A DNA stretch of 64,000 nt from Flammula alnicola (GCA_015499995.1 JADNRV010000007.1:186001-250000); one strand, 5' to 3'. Shown: positions 46,013 through 62,716, counted from the stretch's first letter. Numbers and translations: made by a program. The notes: generated from the sequence alone by a model not told the origin.

Positions 46013-49000
46013 CTGGGCATGTATAGCTCTGTCTTATGGCCGGACGGATAGGACTTGGGTGGCTAGTGTTGCGGAGATGACCAAGTATATTGATAATTGA
46101 TTGCGTGATGCCCCGTGAAAGTCTCAAATAACTTGGAAGGTGCTCGGTTGGCAAGTAAGTATTAGGGGACCAAATATAAATGAATGGAGTTTCGATTCGG
46201 ATTGCGCCTGGGACGAAAGTAACGACCGTGGCAATTATAGGGTGTGGTGGATCCGGGGCCAGAGCCTTTCCTGCAAGGTGCCAAGAATCGTGATAGAGTA
46301 CCCGGAGTGATAAGGCCAGCTTCCAAAGGTATCTGAAAGTTTCGAGGAGAGACTTTATTCGATCCGAGCTGAGGCCAATGTTTGAGACTGCCTCCGATGC
46401 ACTGCTAGAGAGAAACAAGCGTCAATGACTCCGTGTCGATAATTTCATGAGATGGATTGTTTACTGACCTTCCGATTCGGATTCAAATATTTCACGTTCT
46501 GGACCAAATCACCGCAACAAATTACCTTGGCAGAAATCTCTCACCTCTTTTCGCCTCTCAGCTGGTGTCAAGTTCCGTCTTCGACTCGTATGTTGCGGTT
46601 GCCTACACGTCTCTCTGCCTTTATCAGCCCAAAATGGAAAGCTCCTCCATTGTCGCATGACCAGACAGGTTTTCGTGAATAATTGAGGTTCAAGGTCCAA
46701 AAGGATTTTCGGAAGCAGCGAAGGTCCCCAAACATAGAACACATTTTTTGTCCTCGGAAACTGTTACCGCCTGTGCCAGGGCAGGAGGCGCGTTCGCGTC
46801 GAGTCTCGACTCGGAGTCGTTATGTGGATCGAGAGATAAAAAGATCTAACCATCATGCGTCATGCACCGTGAATGGCGTCGGGCTGTTGCAAGAGGTTGC
46901 AAGTAGGGTAAAGCGAACGCGATAACTCGCGTGCGCTCCTTTCTATTTATTTCTCGCCAGCTCTGCCGCGAGCCAGTTTATTGGCTCTACATACACGAAG
47001 CTTCGTACGTACAGTAACATAAGTGGCGAATCTTCCAAGTTCCCGCATGTACGTCATTACTTCGTGGATATCGATTTGCCAAAATCATTGCTTGTAGTGT
47101 CGACCTGCGCTGGTTTGCCGTAAGTCCTTTTTATACTGATGACCGAAACCAATTCTATTGTAATTAACAATGAAATGCTAGTCTCCTATAAACAGACTCT
47201 GATATCCATTTATCTTTTCGATTTCCCGACATCCTCGCCGAGAGATGTCCCGTTCATGGCGGTCAGGCGACTCGACCCAATCTCGATCAGAAACTTCGCG
47301 ATAAGGAACTTGAAGGAGTCTTTATTGTCTGGCGATGGCCTTGAGCGCCCAGCTCCCATGTATACGTAGGATTATGGCTGGATGACCATAGGATCTACCA
47401 TCGCCATTTGTTTGAAGGCCACAGGAATGCCCAGTTGACTTCGTTACCTGCCCAAGCTGCTCTAGCTTTCCATAAAAGCTACGAGTCGCTAGCATTATAG
47501 TCAAATATAGTTTGCGTATAGGTGCCCACTCCAAACTTCGCTCCTATAGCGGCGCTAGGGCTAACTTGCATCATCTATGTCATCACCGTAAAAGTGGCTC
47601 GAGCAACCGAGGTGCTCCTGGCGTTAGTGTGACGCTCAAGCTCAAGGAGGCTTTTACTTACTGAGTTTCCGGACGCGGCTTTGAAGTACTATCTTTCTAG
47701 CTTGTGTATCCCATTATAGCCATTATCAATCCTTTCTGAAGATGATCACTGTCGGTGACAGCTATTTATAGTTCAAAAAGCATTAACCGCGACCTCTGCA
47801 GACTGACTGTAGTCCAGTTGCCTCGAAAATGCGAGCAGAACAAAGTATGAACGGTTCAAATTTTCTGCGATCTCGAGTAGTCTCGAGTGCGACGACTCCC
47901 GAGGTTGTTCGGCTAGCCTTCGGCAGGAAGCTGAATAGTCCGTGCCTGAAACGACGAGTTTTTTGGATGACTTTGCAATAAATGTGGGGGGCGGTAAAAC
48001 TCGGACGGAGGTCTGTTGGTCGCATTGCGCAGCTTCAAAAGTTCCCCGCATTCCCCAGCAGGGCCGCACCGGAGCTCCGTCACGAGGAGCCGTGTTTTTC
48101 ATTTGTTGGCGGGCAAGAAAGTCCTTTTGAGGTATGGAATGCAATGTCGTAAATAACGTTGACGTACTGTACATGGCTTGTACGACATCGTACGACATGC
48201 CCACTAAATAAGTATGACATGGACAATTGAACAGACAGCCTGAGTGACCCACTTCTGTAGACGCTTTCCGAGTCGACGCCGGGCATAGACTTGTGAATTT
48301 GAAATATAAAATGGTGCAATGCGCTTCAAGTTCATTCCACCACTCGTTCTGTATGTATTACCAGAACGATCTAGAAAGACAGTGAACACGATAGACCTTG
48401 AGCGGTCGACAGTTATTCCTTCATGCCGAAAGGAAGGGGAAGGAAAGGGTCATAATTCTTTGGTGGAAAGTGACCAGGTGAGCATAACGAGCCTGAGGCA
48501 GATGTGTCGGGTTCCAGTTCCGGGCGGATGAACATCACGGCAATACAGTTCCTCGGACCGGTTGGCTGGGGCGCACAGGCTGGGGTAGATGAATATGAAG
48601 TCCTGCGGTAAAATTTACATAAAGTATGGTATCAATGGCAGCGGCGAGTGCGCGAGAAGAAAGATGAACCGGCCGTGCTGCCAAGTGTCGGCGTGAGTGT
48701 GAGGTCGAAAAGGTTGGACTTCCAAGTTAGATGCGGTGTGAGGTGTAGGAAAGAGATAAAGAGGTCCAGGCGATAGATACCAGAAGGCGAGGTGAAGAAA
48801 GATAGTTGTGAGATCTGAGACCCCCGTCGAAAGAAGAAAATAAGGAGGAGTCGCAGAGGATCGAGGCACCGGCTATTATGTGTGACATGTCACAGCCAAC
48901 CAGAAACCGGGCATTTGGATACGCCACAAGAGTCCGCTCATCCTCTCTCATCTCCCTATTCTCCTCTCCTCCTCCCTACCCTCTCCTCTCCATCTTTTAG
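46013..49000. other. Three-kilobase gap, no gene recognised
   Basis: This contains several open frames of 60-160 codons (the longest minus-strand frames at 45951-46418 and 47773-48252), but none has recognisable motifs or consistent splice structure. The left end is the promoter side of the FRAY-type kinase. The last 70 bases (about 48930-49000) are an extended CT tract that ends TTTTAG directly before the SRPK start codon. No TIR, tRNA or satellite was found by eye. Confidence 0.4.
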
Positions 49001-52303
<3,303 letters not shown>

Positions 52304-53432
52304 AACTTCTACCCTTTGACTATCCTCTCTGGTGTGAGTATTCTTTCCTGAAAAGTATTCATCCTACCCTTTTCCTCCTTCTGTACGGCATGGCGTTCAT
52401 CTTTCCACCCCTCTCTTCTGCTTCATGATAACGACCCATCCATGTTCAGAGTTCCTCTTACGTAGACGTTCACCATAGATGCGCACTCTTTCGCTACTGC
52501 TTGCACCTCGTATCTTATTCCTCTCTGTCTCATGTCTCTCCCCCGCTTTCATACTTTATTCTTGTCTTATGTTCTTTCTTCCCTCTTTGATTGTTTCTGG
52601 GTTTTTGGGCCTTGTTGTCTCTTATAGTTCTCTTTACCCTGCCACTTATTCTTCATTCATACCCATAGACTTCACAGCGTCCTCTTCTTTAATACCTTAC
52701 GAGGCTGTCGCTCATAACTTCACTCTCATGAACTTTCCTAATAACCTTTACCACTACCTTATGTTTATATACGGACATTCTCTTTTTTTCTCCATTTTTT
52801 GCCCGACGATAATATTCTCTTTGAACGCTTTTTTTTTTTTTACCCCGGCGCTTTACTACCATTACATACTTACGTTCAATGCCAATGTCAACTACTAGAT
52901 TACTCCATATCTGTACGTACGCCAGAGCAAATCTCATTCAGGTGAACCTTGCCATTTTTCTACTCATCTCGTATAAGCACTCTAGCAATCATCCTTGCCT
53001 TCAAGGCAAATGTAATTCAAAGGAATGCGAGCATATGCATATGCAATTCGTATTACGTGCAAAGGAGAGCTAAGTACGGTGGAAAGACTGTCAAGAGGTA
53101 TGCCAATATTATGTCCATCCAGATGCCCTAGGTCCAAAAGCATACTCGTAGGGAGAGATAGTCCAGCCAGCGAAAATGATCAAAAGCAAAAATAATCACA
53201 GCTAGGGTGAGCTACTTAAATTAAAGAAAACGAACGGTCGGGTTTTAGAGATGGGGTGGGTACGGATATTGGGGTTAATGTCTTCGAGTCCTCAACGGCT
53301 CGCGAACGCGGGGGGTATAAGTAGGTATGTATATTCGTGTCAGTCTTGGAACCAGGTCATGCGTGCACCCTCCCAGCTGGAGCGGAAGAAAGGAACAAGG
53401 GCGTGCAAGAACGGGAAGGGCCATCGCCCAGC
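52304..53432. other. Long SRPK 3' flank, no gene
   Basis: An AT- and T-rich stretch with low-complexity frames only. A donor-like GTGAGT lies near 52333, so a spliced 3' UTR is possible. The chitin deacetylase gene converges from the other side. Confidence 0.45.
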
Positions 53433-55221
53433 TTACAGCCGCACAGAGAACATACCGCCGACTAGCAGTCCGGTAAATGTCGTCAAGAGCGCAGCGAGGC
53501 CAGGCGAACTCAGACGAACGGAAACGCCAGAGCTACCCGCTTTGGCGCTGCTACCGCCACCGCTAGCACCACCAGTGGATGACGCGGCAACCGAAGTAGT
53601 AGTGATGGCTCCAGCTACCATTTCATAAATTAGTACTGCTTATTTCACGGAGGTCAAAAAAGCCAACGAACCGGAAATGGCCGCAGAAATCGCTGGGGGA
53701 TTGGTCGAATTGTTGTTCGTCTCAATGTAAGCGTCGGCCATGTTCTGGTTGAGGCAAGAGATGACAGGCTGGATCGTGAACGGAGGTTGATGTGCCAGGG
53801 CGTCAGGGAGGATGTAACCAGTGGCAACTTCGACGGTTTGCTCGAAAAGGTCGTGTTCGAGAACAATGAAACCATTGCTTCTCCCAGTGACATTGCCGAG
53901 GATGTCTTCCCAGTTTTGAAGAACTTGTTGAACTGTGGTAGTACCGCCGTGGATATTGAAGTCTAATTGACCGATGTTAGTTACTGTACGTGATAACCTA
54001 TAGGTTTAGGGCTCACCACCAGTGTCGAAGGTGGCCAAAGGACTGATACGAGTCCAGATAACAGGCGTAAGACCCATGGCCAATGAGATGGCACGAACAC
54101 GGTCACTAAAAAATTGCTAGATCAATTTTAATTACGCAAGAAGGTAGATGAAGGACGTACTCGATGTCACCAAAGGGTGGTCGCATCATATTGGGAGTAA
54201 CACCGAGGACATCCTTAATAACCTTCTTCGACCAGCCAAGTTCAGCAATGATTTCCTCGTTACTCAAACTGGTCAAGGAAGGGTGACTCCAAGTGTGAAC
54301 CGCAATTTGATGGCCTCCCATGTACTGGGTTTGCAAGATGTTGGGGAACGAAATGACTCGAGAGCCAACAACGAAGAAAGTGGACTTGAGTTTTTCCTGA
54401 TCCAGATACGTAAGCAAGTTGGAGGTATAAAACGAGGGGCCATCGTCGTAGGTCAAACCCCAGTCCAGAGCAGCGGGACATTCAGTAATATCAGTGGGAC
54501 GAGTGCAACCTCCACAAGTCCACCAGCACCTTGAAGTATCGGCAACGGCAGCCGTGTTATTTGGGCATCCGCCTGATGGTTATCAGGATTTGGAAGAATT
54601 AAAAATAGTACAATAAACGAACCTGGCGCGGTAGGAGCAAAGTTGGGAATAACGACACCCGTATCCTGGACCTCCTGAATCCATTGCTGAACCTCCGGAG
54701 AGTCAATGGGAGGTGGGATGTCGAGCGCAGGATAATTCGAAGGAGCCAAAATCGCGGCTACAAGACGGTAAACAATTGGTCAGATCATCGTTGTCAACGC
54801 AATATTATTGCCACGTAGAATGAGGCTAAAAGTTAGAATTGCGCGAAAATAATGATTTACCATTTGGCAGAGCAGGAGCACCTGGAATGGCAGTTGGGGT
54901 GGTACCGGGGACGGCTGTGGAATCCAATGGCAAAGTTGCGGAACTTGGTTGGTTGGAAACGATAACTGATAAAGGAACTGCAGTTGGGTTCGTCGCCTTC
55001 AAAGGGATGCTGAAGGACGTAGCGGCCCCCGTGGCTGCGGCGGAGGTGGTCGACGCAGAAACACTAGAAACTGCAGAAACTGCGAGTGTCGCAGCGCTTG
55101 GCGTTCCTTGGCGAGCCTCTAGGGGCTGGTGGTGAGCATGACGAGCATGAAGATGGTCGGCGTGTGCAGCGGCGAGGACGGGCAGGACGGCAAGGACAGT
55201 GGAACTTGCGACGAACTTCAT
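53433..55221 (-). CDS. GPI-anchored chitin deacetylase (carbohydrate esterase family 4)
   Basis: The start MKFVASSTVLAVLPVLAAAHA is a signal peptide. A Ser/Thr/Ala-rich region follows, then a conserved cysteine-bearing segment (RCWWTCGGCTRPTDITEC) and the NodB domain. Its motifs are LTYDDGPS (metal-binding Asp), HTWSHPSLTSLSNEEI (the two metal His), MRPPFGDIDDRVRAI, and FIVLEHDLFEQT near the end. The C-terminus is a Ser/Gly-rich stalk and a hydrophobic tail (GLAALLTTFTGLLVGGMF), the pattern of a GPI signal. The enzyme deacetylates chitin to chitosan at the cell wall, using a divalent metal. Introns are short and canonical. In basidiomycetes such genes occur in families that shape wall composition and hide chitin from recognition. 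Confidence 0.93.
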
Positions 55222-55453
55222 GGTGAGGAAGGAAGAGGAAGAAGGAGTGAAGGGGCAAAATCGAAACTGTGGGAACCGTTTAAAGCAAAAATGAAGATTT
55301 TGTTGGCGAGATAAAAATAGTCGTTCTGTTCGTGCTAAAATAACTCTTCCATGCCGACCCGGCCTTGTCATCTGAGCACAAAACAAGAAGTAAAATTCAA
55401 CAAGAATACAAGTCTAGACAATACTCGTCGTGCGCCGTACATAGTATGAGCAT

Positions 55454-56656
55454 TTATACTTTGCGCTTTTTAGTTCTCGGCTTTTCCAAGTCAATTTCCT
55501 CTGCATCATCATCTTCATCGTCTTCCTCCTCAGAGTCTGTAATGTCTCCATCGACATTGCCCAAGAAATACTCAATCGCCTCTGGGAAAATCTCATTCGC
55601 AATCACAATGCCAACCTATTTTCGTACCATCAAATTCACCATCAGGTTAAAACGAGTCTTGCAGCAACTCACCTCAGATGGGTCAGCCTCGTGTTCGAAG
55701 AAGTTGAAGAAACTGCCGGGTCAGCAATCTCGTCCTCGTCCTCGCCGTTCTCGCGGGGGTACACCTTAGTCAACGCCTTTTCAGGGTCTTTCCAGTTAAT
55801 TTTGACGGTCTACATGAAATCTCCGTCAGATGGCGCTCCACCACTTGACGTAATCCGAATAAGTCTTACCGAGATCTGCACATCGCGATCCCAGGAGAAA
55901 TCCAGCATCGACTCGGTAATGCCATTTTCGTCGGGTTTCTCGTTCTCTGCAGCAGGAGGGGGCACGTACTTATACTCCTTCTTGAGGACTTTGTCGGTGA
56001 AAAACTGGTTTTCTTTGAAGTGCTACAGCAAATCATTTAGGATCACTTTGTCTGATATTCCAAGATCACGGGCGCGTACGAATTCAATCGTGAAGCATCG
56101 GTGCTCATTGGGGTCTTTCTCGACCCAGATATCCTCGAGGTAGCTCAGTGCAGTCTGGTCTGCGTTGTGCTGAGCATGGTACGCGAACAGACTGTGATTC
56201 ATCAGAGCAACCGGCCAAAAGTTGGGGATATTTGCAACCACTTTTCTGCGCTTTTCATACACAGGCCGCAGAGTAGCTTGGGCCTGGCGTTCTAAAACAC
56301 AGATGCGTTTCAGTATTCATACCATAAGTCCCGCATTATCACACTTCTGTGATTGACTTACCGAGAACGAGCTCAATGCGCGCAAGATCGCGTTGAATCT
56401 CCTGCAACTTTTTGGCTTCCTCGTCACCAAGCTCGACAGTTGAAAGAGGACTCTTCTCGGCCTCAGCGCCTGGTGATCCTCTTTTGTGCCTTTGACCATT
56501 ATGCCGGCTTTTGAGGATGTGTACAGGGGTAGACTTGGAGGAGGTTCGCTGTGGAAGACTGGAGGTTTTCAGCCTGACCTGATCTGGAGTAAAAATCTGA
56601 AATTCCAGTGAAACGAGTCACCTGACCTTAGACGCGACGAATTCCCACGAGGACAT
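55454..56656 (-). CDS. SET/NAP-family histone chaperone
   Basis: The NAP fold is clear: LQEIQRDLARIELVLERQAQ (dimerisation helix), RRKVVANIPNFWPVALMNH, LSYLEDIWVEKDPNEHRCFTIEF and HFKENQFFTDKVLKKEY. The tail is acidic (DSEEEDDEDDDAEE) and ends in a nuclear signal PRTKKRKV. The single dimerisation helix and length suit SET/Vps75 more than Nap1. It should bind H3-H4 or H2A-H2B in the nucleus. The first exon MSSWEFVASK is joined by a 48-bp intron (GTCAGG...ATCAG) to VRLKTSSLPQRTSS; this 5' model is the least certain part, since a 30-bp alternative in the same frame exists. Confidence 0.86.
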
Positions 56657-57531
56657 AACCGCGTCGCCATGGTTTGACAATGATTGGGGTCTTCCTTCAC
56701 TACCTCCATTCTCATCCTGATGCCTTCAAGTCTCAGGAATCACGATGCTCCTTCACATTCTGGATGCCCAGTTCTGCGTAGCACAAAGCGATTGTTTCTG
56801 TCTTCGTCAAGCTATCATGTCTATAAAGAACATGATTTGGACTCACGAGTCATCCCGGGCTGTTCATTGGAATTTGTTTCCTCGAGCTTCAACCACTACG
56901 AGAACTGCAAATCGTCATCGAGAAATACCTGAGCAAGCTGCAAGTTAAGAGGGTAAAGAGATTCAGGACAAATCATGCCTAAATGCTGGCTTCCGACTCT
57001 ATCCGTCTGCTCCACTTCTAGACCACACCCGCAATGCATTCCGACTACAAATGTATCTAGCATGAATGCAACAGAAATCGTTTAGAAGTCCCGTTTTTTG
57101 TTGCACCTTTTTTTCCAAGTTTGCTTTACAGCATCGGCTGGAAAACCGCGGAATATCAGCCTTTTGACCTATGGATTCAACTTGTTATGTCTAGTCGCGT
57201 TCGTTCAGGTTCAGGTCCATGAAGTCAGAGGGATAACTGGCTAAGGGGATCAGAATTAGTTGTCAAAATTATTTTGCTATAATGGTTTATGTTACAGGGA
57301 AGGGCCTGCGCAGACTGCGATTGATTCAGAATGTGAAGCATGATGAGTATAGAAAGTTTTTGCGAGACCAACTAGTAGCAGTATTTGTGAGTCGCGACGA
57401 CTGTCAGTTTTTTTCGTCGTTCGTCCATAGTATATCTGGATAATGTCATTATTCCACCCGTTAAGACTCTCCGAAGTCCAACCATACAAACTACTATACG
57501 ATATAATAAACAGAACAATAATGCTAATAAA
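56657..57531. other. Intergenic between SET/NAP gene and SAC1
   Basis: This should contain the SET/NAP promoter and the SAC1 terminator. Small open frames only; no repeat or RNA gene recognised. Confidence 0.42.
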
Positions 57532-60276
57532 TCAATCCACCCTCTTCTTCACCGTTCCAAGCTCGACCTCCTCAATGATCGCCTTAGCCCGCTTCCCGCC
57601 CGTCGCCAACAACTTGGGCTTCTTCCAGCTTGGTTCCTGTTTCCCGTCAGTCCTTTGCCGTGATGACCCGAGCGATATCCAGGACCGTTATAATAGATGA
57701 TGTCCGTCAGCGGGTTAAGGCGCGGCCACGCAACATATTCGATGCCGTGGATGAGTATGAACACCATCGCGATGGTGAACAGTGAGAACCACAATAAGAA
57801 ATAGTAGAAAAGAGAGTAATCTTTTGATAGAAACAACATTAGTCCTAATTCGGCCTGATCGAAGAAGACGCACCTGAAGTACGCGGCAGCGTAGTCCAGC
57901 GCAAATCATAAAGAGTGAGAATGATGCAATAGCAGGCATCTAAGACCCAGTCAGCCAAGGAAGGGGATCGAGGGACGTACTCACAGAACGCGTGATTAGA
58001 GGACGAGCATCCGCAATCAGGTATAAAGATGCAGAAGGGTGGTTCCTTGGTATCCACGTCCCAGTCACCAAATCAAAGCCATCCTTCAGAAGAAAAGATC
58101 AGTCATCCAGAAATTTGATATTCTTTAACAGTAGAAGTACCTGTCTTGCGCCATCGAAGAAATTATTCTTCAGGTACCGCATAACGGATTTGTATCCGTC
58201 TTCCAGGGCACCCTTTCGAGTTCGTTTATTGGTTCGGGTGAAATCAGACTTCAGCGCCCCGGAACCGCCATACGCTTTGGCAATGCTATCCGCGTGGTCG
58301 GCCCACACTTCGAAAACGTCATGTCAGTAGATATTAATAACCACAACAAAAATGTACTCACTCTCCCTGAATTCTTTGTTAAATGCTTCAAAGTCATCGA
58401 TGCCGTCATTCGACGACAAAATGCCCAAGTCTCTGAGTTGCTGGTTGAGTGTGTATTTGGCAAGTGCAGCTTGCACAACGTTAGTTCGATCGAGGTTGTC
58501 CATGCAATTAGTTCGGACGATGCCCATCTGCGTCCTCTTGGGGGTCGATTCGCTATTGTTGATCTGGAAGTATCTATGAAATGTTTGGTTATTTAAATGC
58601 ATCAAAGAGAGCAAGAAGTAACCAACCCATTCTTGTCCAAATCCTCTTTCATTTTATCAATAAGCACGCTGATACGATCCCACCGCATGTTCTTGCATTC
58701 GTGGTGGAAGTCGAAGTATTCATATTTAACGTTGGGAAGACCCAACTAGAAGAAAGAAAAATGAAGTTATTGTATAAAAATGTCGAATAATTTACGCACC
58801 TCAGCGAACTGACGTTCAAAAGCCTCTTTTACCGGTTTCTCATAGCCTTTCTGGTTTACGAGGTTGACCAGAGACTGCTCCCCGTAAAGCTTAGTCTGAG
58901 TGGTAAGATGGGTATGCATAGCGTCACTCTATGAAATAAATATTAGTCCTGCCCACAACCACAGCCAACACGAACAAAACTTACAGTCGTCTGAAGGTCC
59001 ATAATCTGCAAATCTGGCTTATATCTCAGGGTATTGATTTCAGACCAAAACACGGGCACACTGCCTCGTATTTGCACAAAGCTGAGCTTGGCGGCATAGT
59101 TGTCATCTGTGGCCCGCAATGAACCGCGGGTGGTTGGACCCTCAACGAGGAGAATTTGCTCCGTCTCATTGAAGTTGGCGACGTTTCCCTCCCGATCGAC
59201 CCCACGACGGAAATATCGTGTCCCAGCACGGAAGCGCGAGCGCCGACTGATGAGAGCCAGTTCATGTGTCGCCCATGGAGGAAGGTGGGCCGTACTTCGA
59301 AAGCTGTGGAAGGTTGGCACGGGATGAGACTGGGATATCATGTGAAATGGAGACATACGCACTTCCGTACATGATGGGTAGAATGAAAGACCCGTACTGT
59401 GAGCTGAATTAAGCCAGTAAATAGCATACAGATGATGTAAACTTACTGCAGCATTAGGGTTTGAAGTCGCTATGTCTATCAATTTGGTCTGCAGGAACCT
59501 AAGTGATTCTCAGTACCAGGTGTAGGGCGAAATAGCTTTGCATCTTACTTATTCCAAAAGAAACGGTCATCCACCTGAAGGGAGGTCAATAACTTCGAAT
59601 GTAATCAAGAGCGAGACGCTACCCACCACTTCCCAAAATGCCTTTCCTGCATCACTCTCCTGTGTAGGGTATTGGACTTGCAATCGACGAGTTAAATCCC
59701 AGGTATAAGAGAATAGGAAGTTTCCGGCGTTAAAATGAGACCGCACGAGATTTATAAGGTGCGCTTCTACGGGGTGCGGAGGAACAAAAGCCGAGACTGA
59801 ACCCAACGGGAGAATGTCGAAGTCGGTCGCTCGGTATATGTCATGTCCCATGAATTGGCCTTGAAGGGTCCGTCCAGTTATGACGATTACATATTCCGCT
59901 GTATATTTTCATGTCATTTAGTCCAGAAGTCCAAGGTGGATAGAAGAAAAAATAAATTTACACAAGGTCAAGGATATTAGGCCCAGAATGCCATAGATTA
60001 CTTTTTCTGATCTTTGCGCAGCATAAGGAACGGTGTATTTGGGTGCTGAGAACAACGAGTTTATTTCATGAAAGCTCGAGATAAAGAAAGGGAAACTAAC
60101 AATTTAGAACGATGTCACCAGAGGAGCGGTGTATTGTCAGCGACTGCGCCTCTCCTTCCGGCACAAAGATGTACGTGTCATTGCGTTCGCTGAACCTGAA
60201 ATTGAATGAATAATGCAGTTTCGAATGGTGACCTTAGTAGCACTTACAGGGTATAGCGCTGGTGAAGGGGGCGCAT
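57532..60276 (-). CDS. SAC1: Sac1 phosphoinositide phosphatase
   Basis: The start [10 protein letters not shown] is followed by the SAC domain: [74 protein letters not shown] and the catalytic [15 protein letters not shown] (Cx5R). Two C-terminal membrane segments follow ([20 protein letters not shown]), then [20 protein letters not shown]. Sac1 sits in ER/Golgi membranes and dephosphorylates PI4P. Near 57660 the frame must change to read the family tail [20 protein letters not shown] and [11 protein letters not shown] (stop 57532). Without the change the protein would end 57549-57551 with an unrelated arginine-rich tail. One missing base would explain it. The catalytic domain is intact. Confidence 0.93.
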
Positions 60277-60445
60277 GGTAGTGGGAGGTCGGATGAGGGA
60301 AGTTGAACAACACGGGTGCCTTGCTTGTTGAGCCAGAAAGTAAGTGCGTTGATCTGAGTCTGAACTTTCAGTGATCGTTTCCTGGCACGCGAGAGCACAT
60401 ACGCCTTATTACCTACATTCCTTCTCCAATAACGCCTCTTTCACG
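60277..60445. promoter_or_regulatory. Divergent SAC1/LEA1 promoter
   Basis: Just 169 bp separate the two start codons, so both genes must share this short region. No specific site is claimed. Confidence 0.5.
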
Positions 60446-61362
60446 ATGAAGCTCACCCCGGAGCTCCTCGCACAGGCGTCCTCGCAGCTGAACCCCATAA
60501 AAGAGCGCCAGCTCGATCTCAGAGGTCAGAAAAACCAGTCCGTTTTTCGTTGAATCATTTACACAACCTCGACAGGCTACAAAATCCCTGCCATCGAAAA
60601 TCTGGGTGTTACGAGGGTACGCGTTTCTGTTCAACGACTTTCCATAGCTCCCAACTCTGAAATATATTACCAGGATCAACACGATGCTATAGATTTTACA
60701 GACAATGCAATCATCACACTCGGCAACCTGCCTCTCTTGAAGCGCCTGCAGACCCTCCTCCTCGCGAACAACCGAATACAAAATATCTCCCCCTCCATCC
60801 ACCTATCCGTGCCAAATCTACAAACCCTAGTGTTGACGAACAATACTATCTCAGAACTCGGCGACCTCGAGCCCCTCAAAGAGCTCCGACACCTCACATA
60901 CATCTCCCTGCTGGGCAACCCCGTGTCTGAAAAAAAATGGTATAGAGAATGGCTTGCCTGGAGAATTCCTGGGCTAAGAGTTTTGGACTTCCAGAGAATC
61001 CGCGATAAGGTGCGCTCACCTGCACCTTTGTTCGTTTCGTGAAAACCGCTCAACAGTTGGTTGGATAAATTTAGGAGCGCGACCACGCGAAGTCCTTGTT
61101 CGTGACCCCAGAAGGCCTGCCAACGGCGCTGGCGACGACAATTTCCACCACCGTGTCCGCTCACTCAACGAAGACTGTCCTGACAATAGACGAACCGAAG
61201 GCGGCACAGACAGCAGTCAAAGCTGGCCGTCTGATGTCAAAAGAGGACCAGGAGAAGGTCAGAGCTGCTATCGCGAAAGCTACGTCGATAGAGGAGGTGA
61301 GGAAGCTAGAGAGAAGTTTAAGGGAGGGACATCTGCCAGAGTTGGACTCAGTCGGTGCTTAG
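60446..61362 (+). CDS. LEA1: U2 snRNP A' (Lea1)
   Basis: The start MKLTPELLAQASSQLNPIKE and the first leucine-rich repeat RQLDLRGYKIPAIENLG are diagnostic. Leucine-rich repeats follow (IITLGNLPLLKRLQTLLLANN, LQTLVLTNNTISELGDL), then the cap LRHLTYISLLGNPV and the U2A' signature WRIPGLRVLDFQRI. The tail contains GRLMSKEDQEKVRAAIAKATS and a helical RKLERSLREG end. U2A' binds U2B'' and U2 snRNA stem-loop IV in the spliceosome. Introns are short and canonical. The length is normal for fungi. Confidence 0.95.
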
Positions 61363-61517
61363 TCGTCTGCACGGTGTGTTACCGCGTTGTCAAATGTTGT
61401 ATTTTTTCCAATGCTTTTTCTTATACCATCAAAAAAAAATGTCAGTACACACAACTTTTTGCGGCTCTCTCTTGTATCTACGCATACTAAATTCTTGTTT
61501 CAGAGGTGCTACGAAAT

Positions 61518-62380
61518 TCAATAGCCCTTGACTCCTGCGTTGCCAATGAATAACCCATGGAATCCGAGAGAGATGACTGCACCCAGGTTCGCAAGAGAAC
61601 TGACGCCATGCAAGATGCCGAACCGCTGGTTCAGGGCCTTCATCTCAGCAGAAACCTGGTTTTTGGCATTAGACACCGTGCGACAATTCTGAGATGCAGA
61701 GAATAATCACCCCTGGGTCATTGTAGGTCTTGCCTTCATCCTTCTCTAATTTCTGTCGCTGGAACATGGTCCTGAGAAACAGTCTCAGGTTAGCTGTCTA
61801 ATTGTTCGAATATAATTGTTTCAAACGCACTTGCTGGTCAATGGGCCAACAACAAAGTAATTGAAGGCCTGCGAGAACAGCACTGTGCCGAGTGCATAAA
61901 CTTGGGCGACGTCAGCGACGTTAGGGCGCGCCATATAAACCAAGACATCTGGGTGCTTGAAAATCCAGGCGGCAAGAAGACTGGAGGACAAGAACATGGA
62001 GATGACAAAGTAAATCGGGAACGTCTTGTGCTGGAGTGCGCCAAACTGGTGACGCGCTTAAGAAATGTCGAAGTTTGAATAATCATTGTTGCAGATGAGA
62101 AGGTACAACTCACGGAGAGTCTTGAAGGCAATTACACCTGCATAGGATTGAGAAATTTGGGCATGTCAACATTTTATTTAAGAGTCGAACTCACCTCCAA
62201 AAAATGATATCCATACAGCTACAATCAATTCTTATCATCAGAATGCGCCCTCTCCGATTTGCGAAGTAAAACAGAAAACTCACACATTCCAAAGAGCCAT
62301 GCGTACCCGACGAGGTACAAACCATTGAGGTTCACCAGTTTCGCCAACGACACGAAAGTAATGACTTCTACTTTAGCCAT
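61518..62380 (-). CDS. TMEM205-like (DUF4149) membrane protein
   Basis: The start MAKVEVITFVSLAKLVNLNG is followed by membrane segments (LYLVGYAWLFG, WISFFGGVIAFKTLPRHQFG). Then come KTFPIYFVISMFLSSSLLAAW, TVLFSQAFNYFVVGPLTSK and GILHGVSSLANLGAVISLGFHG. These fit the TMEM205-like domain: about four helices, the conserved LPRHxFG turn and the QAFNYFVVGPLT helix. The function in fungi is unknown; human TMEM205 is linked to drug resistance. There are five exons with short introns. It converges on LEA1 with 155 bp between stops. Confidence 0.85.
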
Positions 62381-62716
62381 GACACAGGATAGTTAATTCA
62401 AGTAAAGATATCTAACGTTTCAGACTGCACAGGTATGCAAACGAGGTGGTGGTTGGGGGTACAGAGTAATCGTGAGTAATGGAACACTTAGGCGATACCG
62501 GCTATGACGGCATCAGTAGTGGAACAGTTCCAGAAGCTTTGATCCCGGATGCATGCAAATAGGTCTCACTCAGCGTATCTAATTTAAAGCGGTTTCAAAG
62601 GCTTATGCACTAGAGCAACGTCATAATGGCGAGCAGATATCACGAGTGGTAAAGCAACAGTTTCTCCATTGCTCAGTATAATGTATCTCCACAAGCGTCT
62701 AGCAGATATATAATAT
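62381..62716. other. Intergenic between TMEM205-like and RIP1 genes
   Basis: A 336-bp gap holding the RIP1 terminator and the TMEM205-like promoter, both minus strand. No feature is recognised. Confidence 0.4.

Noticed and set aside
45951..46418. 156-codon open frame upstream of the FRAY-type kinase
   Set aside because: No recognisable motif. It overlaps the kinase first exon in another frame and lacks a coherent codon pattern; more likely promoter and 5' UTR.
47773..48252. Open frame of 159 codons on the minus strand in the 46-49 kb gap
   Set aside because: No domain, no splice partners, and competing frames of similar length on both strands.
48938..49000. CT tract ending TTTTAG considered as an intron acceptor for an upstream SRPK exon
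   Set aside because: MAPKQP at the following ATG already gives a complete N-terminus. A 5'-UTR intron is possible but has no donor I could assign.
52479..52898. 139-codon hydrophobic frame after SRPK
   Set aside because: T-rich low-complexity DNA translates into Phe/Leu/Ser-rich sequence that mimics membrane segments. No start context or homology.
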